From NCBI GenBank assembly GCA_022844585.1, contig JALHLM010000343.1, positions 1 to 6,794 of the forward strand: a stretch of DNA of 6,794 nt. The letters are read 5' to 3'. This stretch comes from Pirellulales bacterium. GTDB lineage: Bacteria; Planctomycetota; Planctomycetia; Pirellulales; JALHLM01. A program made the position numbers and the translations under genes. The notes beneath the pieces were generated by a model, which did not search any database, was not told where the DNA came from, and saw only the letters and a program-made list of their open reading frames with translations. Position 1 is the stretch's first letter, and each line of letters opens with the position of its first letter. Below, one piece after another: positions 1 to 5,938 of the stretch.

Positions 1-157
1 GCGATGAGAGCAGCGTGAACTGCTCGGCTCGATACGGCCCGGCGGCGTGGGGCATGAGCGTGCGCTCGTCCCACTCCAGCAGATAAGCGACGGAATCCAG
101 CAGCGCAGCTTCGCGCGCATGCTGGCACAGCAATTCGAACGTTTCTGGGGCGGCCAT
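1..157 (-). CDS. M32 family (Taq-type) metallocarboxypeptidase, N-terminal fragment
   Basis: This gene reads leftward off the edge of the window, so only about 52 residues are visible. Reading from the ATG at 157 gives a helical start containing LLEWDERTLMP, then HAAGPYRAEQ. The pattern 'LxWDexTxMPxxAxxxRAeQ' is the conserved N-terminal block of M32 carboxypeptidases, zinc enzymes that trim C-terminal residues from peptides, probably in the cytosol. The catalytic HEXXH motif would lie outside the window. No good ribosome site precedes the ATG. A TTG at 169, directly after the upstream stop codon and with GGAG 3 bases before it, is an alternative start that adds MAKR. The small lipoprotein gene ends 12 bases upstream in the same frame, so the two are probably co-transcribed. 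Family assignment rests on motif recognition only. Confidence 0.78.
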   Translation of the reverse strand, partial: MAAPETFELLCQHAREAALLDSVAYLLEWDERTLMPHAAGPYRAEQFTLLSS

Positions 158-169
158 GCGTTTTGCCAA

Positions 170-451
170 TCACTCCATGCCGAGACGTTGCTCGATTTCG
201 CGAGCCCGATCACTCATCCCGAACGTCGCCCCCTTTTCCCGCCGAGCGCTCGCCATTTCCCCAGGCGTTAAGCTGGGCAATTGCGTGTAACGTTCGTCTT
301 CGTGCGGCTTTTTACTGCCAAACGGGAAAGGAAGCGTGGGAACCTGCGATTGTCGGCAACCGGCCAGCGCGATGCAACTGGCCGCCGCGCAGACGAGCGC
401 AACGGACCGTGGGCCAACTGAGAATCGGACGAAGCAACGCGGAAGTAACAT
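170..451 (-). CDS. small lipoprotein of unknown function
   Basis: The product has 93 residues. Its first 31 form a lipoprotein signal: an N-terminal Arg/Cys-containing stretch, a hydrophobic core, and the lipobox LAGC with Cys32 as the lipidation site. The mature part would be about 62 residues, polar and rich in Pro, Arg and Glu, ending in SDRAREIEQRLG. This kind of 'FGMSDRAREIEQRLG' tail is familiar from small planctomycete lipoproteins of unknown role (family memory, not checked). The ATG at 451 is the only ATG that gives a signal peptide; no clear Shine-Dalgarno precedes it. Its stop lies 12 bases before the ATG of the carboxypeptidase gene, so the two probably form an operon. A longer ORF in another frame (268-495) overlaps it and is treated as a shadow. 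Confidence 0.68.
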   Translation of the reverse strand: MLLPRCFVRFSVGPRSVALVCAAASCIALAGCRQSQVPTLPFPFGSKKPHEDERYTQLPSLTPGEMASARREKGATFGMSDRAREIEQRLGME

Positions 452-561
452 GGCGGCCGGAGTGTGGCAAATGCCAGCGACGTGGTCCAGATCAATAGGA
501 CGGACCCTCCATCAACGGCGCCATCGACCGATCATGCTCGCAGCGCGCACGTCTACCTAAG

Positions 562-637
562 CCCAGGGAAGGCCCTCGAAGTCGTCTCCATTGGCAAACT
601 CTATGGTGGCCTTCCCTGGGAGTTTTGCAGAGTTTGC
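562..637 (+). repeat. two interleaved inverted repeats (pseudoknot-like layout)
   Basis: CCCAGGGAAGGCC at 562-574 is perfectly complementary to GGCCTTCCCTGGG at 608-620 (13 bp). GCAAACTCT at 594-602, inside the loop of the first pair, is perfectly complementary to AGAGTTTGC at 629-637 (9 bp), outside it. The order A-B-A'-B' is that of an H-type pseudoknot or of two mutually exclusive hairpins. The strand is arbitrary because inverted repeats read both ways. No T-run follows on either strand, so a simple terminator is not indicated. Confidence 0.6.
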
Positions 638-651
638 GCCGTTAATGAGTC

Positions 652-728
652 GGACATTTATCCGCCACCATGCGCAACACCCTGGCACGGTTATGCGCGT
701 AGCTTCTACACGCGTGCGGCGGATGTCC
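652..728. repeat. bulged long inverted repeat
   Basis: GGACA at 652-656 pairs with TGTCC at 724-728, and TCCGCC at 661-666 pairs with GGCGGA at 718-723, leaving a 4-base bulge (657-660) on one side. The enclosed 51 bases are rich in GCGC and ACGCGT and can form a small inner hairpin. With the repeats at 562-637 it makes a 170-base stretch of potential secondary structure in a non-coding gap. Confidence 0.4.
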
Positions 729-842
729 CACGCGCCGCCCTCGCTATTAGCACTGGTTCACGAGACGGAAGCCCAAACGCCGGGCGAGTTTAAGCTTCGC
801 CAATCGTTGCAAATCGCATTTTGCGCGGATTCGGACCGAACT

Positions 843-869
843 TTGCACTTATCATTGGCAAATCATAAT
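843..869 (+). promoter_or_regulatory. possible promoter/operator of the BON gene
   Basis: CATAAT at 864-869 resembles a -10 box, with a weak -35 candidate TTGCAC at 843-848 and a 15-base spacer. The same stretch is an imperfect palindrome at 849-868 (TTATCATTGGCAAATCATAA, 16 of 20 positions symmetric), which could be an operator or just AT-rich promoter sequence. It lies 50 bases before the BON start codon. Evidence is weak because the -35 box is poor. Confidence 0.3.
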
Positions 870-918
870 CGCCGCAGCAGGCAAGTGCAGGCAAAAAAGC
901 AATACGGAGTGTTTCGCG

Positions 919-1188
919 ATGTCCCCAGTTAGTCGTTCCAACCCCGCCGAGCGCGATCGAGAAATCGAACATCAAGTGCGCACGGCCCTGGCCTCCCGTC
1001 ATATTCCTTCATTGCGACGGCTGACGGTTTCCTCGGTCGAGGGGGACGTGAAGGTGTTGGGCAACGTCCGTTCGTTCTACGAGAAGCAGCTCGTCAATCA
1101 ATGCTGCCAAGGCGTCGTGGGCGTGGGCTGCATCGACAACGCCGTCGACGTCGACGACCTGGCGCGCCGCAATCCGGCAATTGCCTAA
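919..1188 (+). CDS. BON-domain protein
   Basis: This 89-residue protein is almost entirely one BON domain (about residues 14-80). It begins with a charged helix (AERDREIEHQVRTAL), then VSSVEGDVKVLGNVRSFYEK and a second helix running into a VVGVGCIDNAVDV strand. BON domains are small alpha-beta modules thought to bind phospholipid or other ligands, seen in OsmY and secretins. The usual conserved Gly of 'G.V.L.G.V' is present. No signal peptide or membrane segment is visible, so the protein as read is cytosolic. The start is supported by GGAG at 906-909, nine bases before the ATG. The gene stands alone and converges on the minus-strand membrane gene ending 24 bases downstream. Family call is fairly secure; the specific role is unknown. 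Confidence 0.8.
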   Translation: MSPVSRSNPAERDREIEHQVRTALASRHIPSLRRLTVSSVEGDVKVLGNVRSFYEKQLVNQCCQGVVGVGCIDNAVDVDDLARRNPAIA

Positions 1189-1212
1189 AGCCCGCAGTTT
1201 GACAGGTGACGA

Positions 1213-2196
1213 CTACTCATCGTCATCGTCGTAGCGCGACGATTCCCGATCGCGACGCCGCTGACCTTCCTTGCGCCCGACGTACGTTTCCGCGGTGCGA
1301 ACCAATTCCCGCGGGGATTCTTCTTCCTCTTCCGGCTCGTCGTGCTCTTCTGCGCGATCATACTCGCGCGAAGACTCGACTGCATCTTCCGCCGGCTGCG
1401 TGTCGAGATCGCGCAGGAGCTCCAAGTAGCGATTGCGGAAATCGAGGACCAGCCAGCCGAAATAGCCGTTCAGGCCGCCAGAAACGATCAGCCCCAGTAC
1501 CAACAACGTCCAGCGGAGCTTCGACCGGGTCCAAGTCTCCGGTTCGTTGGCCTTGGCTACTGATTCCTCCTCGTCAGCATTCGGGCCCACCTCATCCCCG
1601 TCTGTACTGGGCTTCTTGGTGTCGACAGCCTTGGTGCCGTCATCCGTTGGCGGGGCGGGGAGATCCGTGATAATTCGCCGTGAGCCGCGAGCGCCATTGA
1701 GAAGATTGTCGTCTTCAAAGGTCTCGTTGCTCGTTTCCGCCTGGGCTTTTGTACTGTCCTTTTCGTTCGACGAGCGTTCCGGGAGGCTGAATCCGCTAAA
1801 GGGCTGTGTGCGCGGTGCTTGGACGGCGTTAGCGGTCGACTCGGTGGCGCGCCACTTTTGCTCAGTGCCCGTGGGCGGCATTTGTACGCCTGAGCCCTCG
1901 TTTCGCCGTGGGGCCGCCGCGTCGCCGACGGGTTGCTTGAAACTAGTCCGTGCCTCCGGCGGCAAATCGACGCCCTGGTTCGCCAGCGGGCCAGTGCCGA
2001 TCACGATCTTGTACGAACGAATTGCCCCCGTATCGCTCGGCAAATCGCTGCCGACCTCCCCGCCCGCGCGCAGGGCGTCGAGCTGTTCAGGCGGAATCTG
2101 GATGATGAACTCGTAACCGCCCGAGTCCAGCGGCGTCCAGCCGGTATCAACGCCGACCGCGGCGGCGGCCAGTAGGAGGAGGGTCGTCGGGGCCAT
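1213..2196 (-). CDS. single-pass membrane protein with charged tail, unknown function
   Basis: Starting at the ATG at 2196 the product has 327 residues. The first ~15 residues (MAPTTLLLLAAAAVGV) look like a signal peptide. An N-terminal domain follows (about 25-75) with YEFIIQIPPEQLDALRAG and IRSYKIVIGTGPL, a pattern I associate with uncharacterised planctomycete proteins. A long Pro/Ser/Thr/Glu-rich low-complexity linker leads to one membrane helix (about 229-252), then RNRYLELLRDLD and a strongly charged tail (EEEEES, a KEGQRRRDRESSR stretch and DDDDE). A GTG at 2211 would add five residues, but GGGGAGA sits eight bases before the ATG, so the ATG is preferred. The start overlaps the AI-2E permease gene by 50 bases, implying coupled translation and a shared role at the membrane. 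Function not recognised. Confidence 0.72.
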   Translation of the reverse strand: MAPTTLLLLAAAAVGVDTGWTPLDSGGYEFIIQIPPEQLDALRAGGEVGSDLPSDTGAIRSYKIVIGTGPLANQGVDLPPEARTSFKQPVGDAAAPRRNEGSGVQMPPTGTEQKWRATESTANAVQAPRTQPFSGFSLPERSSNEKDSTKAQAETSNETFEDDNLLNGARGSRRIITDLPAPPTDDGTKAVDTKKPSTDGDEVGPNADEEESVAKANEPETWTRSKLRWTLLVLGLIVSGGLNGYFGWLVLDFRNRYLELLRDLDTQPAEDAVESSREYDRAEEHDEPEEEEESPRELVRTAETYVGRKEGQRRRDRESSRYDDDDE

Positions 2197-3697
2197 CGGG
2201 TTTCTCCCCACTTGCGCCGGCGGCGGCCTCGCTACCCAAGGCCTTCAGCTCGGCGTGGAACATGTTCAGCACGGCTTGCAAGAATGAGACTACCATCGGA
2301 CCCACGAAGATGCCAATCGGTCCTAGGGCCTGGACCCCGCCGATAATGCTCAACAATGCTAGCAACGGGTGCAATTTCGACTGCCCGTGCAGCACCATCG
2401 GCTTGATCAGATTGTCGATCATCGAGACGACCAACAACCCGTACAGCGCCAAACAGACGCCGGCCACGGGCCGTCCGGAAAACGCCAGGTAGAGCGAGCA
2501 CGGAATCCAAACCGACGCCGCGCCGACAAAGGGAATCATCGCCAGCAGCGTGGTCAACACGCACAGCAAGAACAGCGAATCGAGCCCGGCAATCCAATAA
2601 CCGATGGTCGCCAACGCGCCCTGCACGACGGCGGCCACCACGATCGCCATCACCACGGCGCGGCTGATTTTCTCGAATTCGGCCAGCATCTGCTGCCCGT
2701 AGCGGTTCTCCAGCGGCGAGATGCTCATGACCGCCGCGACCATCGCCGGGCCGTCGGCCAGGAAGTAATAGAGCGAGATCACCATCACAAACAGGCCGAG
2801 GATCAGCTTGCCGAGCGCCCCGGAAACGTACTGCCCCGTACTCAGCGCCAGCGAGCCCATGCCCAACTGTTCGAGCGCCGAGGTGCGAAAGTCATCCAGT
2901 TGCTCGCGGCTGGGATTGGCCTGCGCGATCAGCCACGCCCGGGCGGTGCCGATGGCCACGGCGTCGTTTTCGGGGTCCTGATCATGATTCAGCTTTTCGA
3001 CCCGGACTTCATCCAGCCGGCGAATGAGGGTTGGCCGCAAGAGGGCGTAGGTGCGCTGGAATTGCCGAAAGCGCTCGGTGAATCCCAATTCCTCCAACTC
3101 GGCCAACTCAGGGGGCTTACCTGCTTGTCCCTGCTCGAAATGGAGCTGCTCTACCTGTGGGAACAGACCTTGTAAATCGGCGTCATGGACGCCGGCGGCG
3201 GGCGGCGCATTCGCGGTGATGGCGCGATCGATCTCGGTCAGCTCGACGCTAATCCCATCGGCCGCGTCATTCCAATGTTCTGTCGGCTCCAGCCCGCGCA
3301 ACACGCGCGTCAACTGGCCGATGTGATTCTCCAGTTCGTCCAGTTCCGGCGGGAGCGAGAGTCCCAACTCGTCGCGGAACTTGTCGACGCGGGTTTCGAA
3401 ATTGCCCTGCTGGCGGTTGCCGGCGATGAACTCGAACAGGTCGGTGGCGGCCAGAATCGTGGTCGTAATCAACGGCGCGAGCACGATCAGCATGATCACG
3501 GCCGTGGTGACGATCGACGCCAGCCGGTTGCGGCCGTTAAAGCGATCGAAGAACCAGCGGTGCATCGGCCGGAACACGACGACCATCACGATCGCCAGAA
3601 ACATGGGCAGCAGAAAGCTGGCCATCACCTGAAAGACGAGTGCGCTGACCAGGATCACGATCCCAATCAACGCCACAAACGAAACCACGCGCGTCAT
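2147..3697 (-). CDS. AI-2E family transporter (TqsA/YdiK/YhhT-like permease)
   Basis: The product is a polytopic membrane protein of 516 residues from the ATG at 3697. AGGA lies seven to eight bases before that ATG; a GTG at 3718 would add seven residues but lacks a ribosome site. Three hydrophobic segments (about 4-24, 25-43, 59-83) come first. A soluble stretch of about 205 residues (85-291) follows, then roughly five more segments (292-313, 346-369, 373-403, 409-429, 443-480). The C-terminal half has the family signature: DNLIKPMVLHG, then LHPLLALLSIIGG and GPIGIFVGPM. Members export autoinducer-2 or exchange ions; the substrate here cannot be told. The soluble insert is longer than in typical 340-380-residue members. 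The tail is Pro/Gly/Arg-rich and overlaps the next gene. Confidence 0.9.
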   Translation of the reverse strand: MTRVVSFVALIGIVILVSALVFQVMASFLLPMFLAIVMVVVFRPMHRWFFDRFNGRNRLASIVTTAVIMLIVLAPLITTTILAATDLFEFIAGNRQQGNFETRVDKFRDELGLSLPPELDELENHIGQLTRVLRGLEPTEHWNDAADGISVELTEIDRAITANAPPAAGVHDADLQGLFPQVEQLHFEQGQAGKPPELAELEELGFTERFRQFQRTYALLRPTLIRRLDEVRVEKLNHDQDPENDAVAIGTARAWLIAQANPSREQLDDFRTSALEQLGMGSLALSTGQYVSGALGKLILGLFVMVISLYYFLADGPAMVAAVMSISPLENRYGQQMLAEFEKISRAVVMAIVVAAVVQGALATIGYWIAGLDSLFLLCVLTTLLAMIPFVGAASVWIPCSLYLAFSGRPVAGVCLALYGLLVVSMIDNLIKPMVLHGQSKLHPLLALLSIIGGVQALGPIGIFVGPMVVSFLQAVLNMFHAELKALGSEAAAGASGEKPDGPDDPPPTGRRRGRR

Positions 3698-3920
3698 CGT
3701 GCTTCCTGCCCTCGGCACTCACGGATCGGCCAGCAACCGCCGCGCAACAACGCGGCGCAAGTCCATTCGCCAACCCGGTGCCGAAATTGTAACGCTCCCG
3801 GGGGGAGTTACCCAGACGAATGCTGGAAACCACCCGCGGAAAGCCGCGCCTAAGACAAAACAACCTCCGCGCAGGAGGATTGTGCGACGGCGTCCGAACC
3901 TTTCCGCACAAGGGCCTGTC

Positions 3921-3980
3921 CCTTCGTCATTCAAACATTCGGATTTCCTTCGTCATTCGGATTTCGACCTTCGACATTCG
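3921..3980. repeat. degenerate ATTCG-rich short direct repeats
   Basis: CCTTCGTCATTC occurs at 3921-3932 and again exactly at 3947-3958, with a variant CCTTCGACATTCG at 3968-3980. ATTCGGATTTC occurs at 3937-3947 and again around 3955-3965. The spacing (26 then 21 bases) is irregular and there are no conserved spacers. This is a low-complexity intergenic repeat of a type often seen scattered in planctomycete genomes (from memory). Confidence 0.6.
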
Positions 3981-3992
3981 CCCCACTGCCCC

Positions 3993-4020
3993 TTGAGAAG
4001 TCGCCGAACTCCGTTATGAT
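3993..4020 (+). promoter_or_regulatory. sigma70-type promoter of tRNA-Lys
   Basis: TTGAGA at 3993-3998 and TATGAT at 4015-4020 are separated by 16 bases. Transcription would start near 4027, about 27 bases before the mature tRNA 5' end. The match (four of six and five of six) and the position directly ahead of a tRNA gene make this a credible promoter. Confidence 0.6.
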
Positions 4021-4053
4021 TTTAGGTCCGTCGCGCTTTTTTGCCGCGACCGC

Positions 4054-4127
4054 GCCTCCTTAGCTCAATCGGTTAGAGCATCTGACTCTTAATCAGAGGG
4101 TTCAAGGTTCGAGTCCTTGAGGGGGCA
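4054..4127 (+). tRNA. tRNA-Lys (anticodon CTT)
   Basis: The cloverleaf can be drawn by hand. The acceptor arm GCCTCCT (4054-4060) pairs with AGGGGGC (4120-4126) with one T-G wobble, and A4127 is the discriminator. The D stem is GCTC/GAGC. The anticodon stem TCTGA/TCAGA encloses the loop CTCTTAA, giving anticodon CTT at 4088-4090. The T stem CAAGG/CCTTG encloses TTCGAGT. CCA is not encoded (CTG follows), so it must be added after transcription. The tRNA reads lysine codon AAG. It is intact, and its 3' half is the probable target of the adjacent integrase. Confidence 0.96.
4103..4127 (+). other. probable element attachment site (att) at tRNA 3' end
   Basis: A tyrosine recombinase gene lies directly beside the tRNA and points towards it, the usual arrangement when an element has inserted into the 3' end of a tRNA and rebuilt it. 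The core would be the T-arm and acceptor 3' strand. No second copy of this stretch is visible in the window, so the other end of the element lies to the right beyond 6794 or has been lost. The exact core cannot be fixed from one copy. Confidence 0.5.
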
Positions 4128-4162
4128 CTGAACAAGATTGCAGTACATCGCAGGATGCAGCA

Positions 4163-4187
4163 AACCCCGGCAAAACCGGGGTTTTTT
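4163..4187 (+). terminator. rho-independent terminator after tRNA-Lys
   Basis: AACCCCGG (4163-4170) pairs with CCGGGGTT (4176-4183) around the loop CAAAA, and a run of six T ends at 4187. This is a strong intrinsic terminator 36 bases after the tRNA. It lies inside the 3' part of the minus-strand integrase frame and would encode part of KTPVLPGF there. Confidence 0.85.
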
Positions 4188-5272
4188 GTTGGATGTGCGC
4201 GGCGAGTTGCGATTCCTTGCCGCTGACTGCGCGTGTTTGCTGTGCCGGATTCTGCGCCGCGCCGTCGACGTCGATCGCCAACCGGAAATGATCGTCCGTC
4301 ACCTGTAGGTAATGCTTGGCCGCGACGGCCGCACTGTTGCCAATCCACGCTGTGACGACGTGCATCGGGTAGGACTCCGCCAACTCGGTTTGCCGCGTCG
4401 CTCGGAGATTGTGGAAGAGCTTCGGCCAAGGTTTGAGGCCGGCACGCCGGATGATCCGCTCCAGTTGCGTACGCAAATTGGCATTGGCCCCACGGTAGCG
4501 CGTGATGACGAATTCCTCGCCGTCCCCCGCTTCCTGCCACACTTCGTCGAGATACCGCCGAAGCTCGGGGAACAAAGGGGTGATGCGTGATTCCCCGCCC
4601 GCATGGTGCTCCGTCTTGGGACTGTGAACTGTCAGCCGGCCATTCGCCCAGTCGACGTCGCCCCATCGCAATCCCAGGTGTTCACTCGGGCAGCGCAATC
4701 CGCCAAACCGGGAAAGCGCGAAAAGCAATCGCCATTGGGCATCTGGGCATACCGCCAGCACTTTTTCCGTCTCGGACAACGAGATGAAATAGTCGCGCTG
4801 CCGATTCGCCAGAGCGACGCAACCCTTCATATCGGCAAAGGGGTTTTCCTGAATCAGCCGCTTGCGAAGCGCCGCCCGAAAGAACTGTTTCGCGCGCCCG
4901 CACATTCGGCGTACCGTATTATCGCCCAGCCGCTCGGCGAGGCTGCGCCGAAAGTCGTCCGCATCACCGGGCGAAATATCGACCAATGCTGTGTCCGCCC
5001 CGAATTACGCGACCATGTGGCGCCGCGCATCATTCAAATGGCGGACGGTCAACGCCTTTAAATCAGTCCGCCCGGCGATGTAAGCAGTCAGGAACACATC
5101 GAGCGAGGCGATCGACTTTGACTCCGGTTTCGCAATCAACCCAACTCGCGCCAGCTTGTCCGCCAAGCGTTCGTCCAGTTCCGCGATCCACCGCGCCGTG
5201 TCCGCGGCGACCGCGTTGCCAGTCAGGTTGGCAACGAGCAATTGCTCGATGCGCAGCTTCACCGCTTCGGCA

Positions 5273-5938
5273 TCACGTTGCGACACCTTGCCCAGCCGCA
5301 CGGTCATCCGCCGGCCGTCCGGTCCCACGAACAGAATCCGGCGTTGGCCGCCAGGATCGCGCGCAATGCTCGCCATGGTTCACTTGCCTTTCTTTTCGGG
5401 ATTGCGGCCCAGGTGAATGGTCAGTTGCAGGTATTCGCCCAGGGCGTTTAAGCCTTCCATCGAAAGGCCGCGATGCCCATTGTAGAACTGGGCCAAAGCA
5501 CTCTCGCTCATGCCGGTTTCTTTGGCGATCCGGTAGCGGGTAACCCCGGAATCGTCGATCGCCTGCCGCAACTGATCGGTCAGCAAGGTCGATCGCTTCG
5601 ATTTTGATTGCTTGCGTGGCATGCGTGGAATTGTACCGACTACTGTCCGCTTCGTACAGCTTCCGGGCCGTACCAAACTGGGAAATCGAGGAATCACTCG
5701 TGGGATCCACTCGCAGCTCGCCCGCTTCGACGGCAGCGACTTCAGCGGCGCTCGGTTCCACGAATGACCACAGTGCTCTGGGATCCCCCGCTTCTCGTCG
5801 CGTCCGCTTCAGCGCGCCGGGGCGGTCAACGGCGGTCTCTCTTACAGAGACCGCCTTACCGCCCCGGCGGTCTGACGGTAATCGACCGCCGGTAATACCA
5901 CCGGTTTCCGTCGAATCACCGACAAGATTAGTCGCCAT
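5273..5938 (-). CDS. uncertain ORF upstream of the HTH gene
   Basis: The frame has 221 codons and opens with an ATG at 5938 preceded by GGAG with a seven-base gap, the best ribosome site in the element. The ATG overlaps the end of the upstream remnant gene (stop at 5930-5928), a layout typical of coupled translation. The first ~105 residues (to about 5623) lie in otherwise free sequence and include VEPSAAEVAAVEAGEL. The rest runs out of frame through the whole HTH gene and the integrase start, so it is probably not a real product. Either a short gene has lost its stop or the reading is chance. No family is recognised. The 5' part contains the GGCGGT hairpin. Confidence 0.35.
   Translation of the reverse strand: MATNLVGDSTETGGITGGRLPSDRRGGKAVSVRETAVDRPGALKRTRREAGDPRALWSFVEPSAAEVAAVEAGELRVDPTSDSSISQFGTARKLYEADSSRYNSTHATQAIKIEAIDLADRSVAAGDRRFRGYPLPDRQRNRHERECFGPVLQWASRPFDGRLKRPGRIPATDHSPGPQSRKERQVNHGEHCARSWRPTPDSVRGTGRPADDRAAGQGVAT
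5380..5622 (-). CDS. small HTH (Cro/CI-type) DNA-binding protein
   Basis: The protein has 80 residues from the ATG at 5622. A Lys/Arg-rich start (MPRKQSKSKRS) is followed by a helix-turn-helix of XRE/Cro type at about 18-65: LRQAIDDSGVTRYRIAKETG, then MSESALAQFYNGHRGLS and a closing helix LNALGEYLQL. The tail ends in EKKGK. It probably acts as regulator of the element, or as its excision partner (directionality factor); size and position allow either. It lies three bases upstream of the integrase ATG in the same frame, so the two form one operon. The frame extends to 5697, but residues before this ATG look non-conserved, and the ATG starts the familiar basic N-terminus. No strong ribosome site precedes it, so translation may depend on upstream coupling. 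Confidence 0.82.
   Translation of the reverse strand: MPRKQSKSKRSTLLTDQLRQAIDDSGVTRYRIAKETGMSESALAQFYNGHRGLSMEGLNALGEYLQLTIHLGRNPEKKGK
5815..5892. repeat. long GGCGGT hairpin with a second hairpin
   Basis: CGCCGGGGCGGT (5815-5826) pairs with ACCGCCCCGGCG (5858-5869), and GGCGGTCTCT (5831-5840) pairs with AGAGACCGCC (5846-5855). This makes a 22-bp stem with a 4x2 internal loop and the five-base loop CTTAC. The right arm can instead pair onward: CCGGCGGT (5864-5871) with ACCGCCGG (5885-5892). GGCGGTC occurs three times and its complement GACCGCC twice. It lies between the remnant gene and the HTH/integrase pair, inside the uncertain ORF. It could be a regulator-binding array, a processing or termination structure, or a replication or recombination hairpin. 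Confidence 0.75.

Larger units (their letters stand above)
452..918. other. divergent intergenic region with structured repeats
   Basis: No convincing gene is seen in these 467 bases. Open frames on the plus strand (464-793 and 591-932) show no recognisable domain and no good ribosome site. The region separates the divergent lipoprotein and BON genes, so it must carry promoters for both. It contains two interleaved inverted repeats (562-637), a bulged inverted repeat (652-728) and an AT-rich palindrome (849-868). These are listed separately. Confidence 0.7.
3698..4053. other. intergenic region between permease and tRNA-Lys
   Basis: No gene is supported here. Minus-strand open frames at 3537-3911 and 3719-3934 lack recognisable domains and overlap the permease start or each other. 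A TACAAT-like box on the minus strand (3786-3791) could be the -10 of the permease gene, but no -35 partner is evident. ATTCG-rich repeats (3921-3980) and a plausible tRNA promoter (3993-4020) are listed separately. Confidence 0.65.
4102..5376 (-). pseudogene. int: tyrosine recombinase/integrase, interrupted by an in-frame TAA
   Basis: One continuous frame from the ATG at 5376 to the TGA at 4102 (423 sense codons) encodes a phage-type integrase, broken once by TAA at 5007-5005. The first 123 residues hold an Arg-rich N-terminal arm-binding region (GQRRILFVGPDGRRMTVRLG) and the start of the SAM-like core-binding domain (LDVFLTAYIAGR, LTVRHLNDARRHMVA). After the stop the same frame resumes with FGADTALVDISPGDADDF. 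The catalytic domain is intact: Arg in GLRCPSEHLGLRW (codon 228), Lys in SPKT (254), His-x-x-Arg in FHNLRATRQ (322/325), Trp in AWIGNS (344) in place of the usual second His, and Tyr in KHYLQV (356). The last ~30 residues are antisense to the tRNA terminator and T-arm and are probably not functional. The HTH gene ends three bases upstream. A sequencing error or readthrough remain possible. Confidence 0.88.

Noticed and set aside
562..620. Rho-independent terminator reading of the 13-bp inverted repeat
   Set aside because: The 33-base loop is too long, there is no T-run on either strand, and no gene ends nearby.
464..793. Plus-strand ORF of 109 codons in the divergent gap
   Set aside because: No domain, no ribosome site, and it overlaps the inverted repeats; composition looks non-coding.
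2369..3175. Long plus-strand ORF of 268 codons opposite the permease
   Set aside because: Its product is Gln/Arg/His-rich with no hydrophobic core or domain, the typical antisense shadow of a GC-rich membrane gene. The minus frame has clear family motifs.
3185..3853. Plus-strand ORF of 222 codons
   Set aside because: Same reason: Arg/His/Gln-rich antisense shadow of the permease N-terminal half and its upstream gap.
3921..3980. Possible CRISPR-like repeats
   Set aside because: Repeats are short, imperfect and unevenly spaced, with no unique spacers or cas genes.
4073..4666. Minus-strand ORF ending PSRTRTLNPLIKSQML
   Set aside because: This ending is the antisense translation of the tRNA gene, and the rest is a shadow of the integrase catalytic frame.
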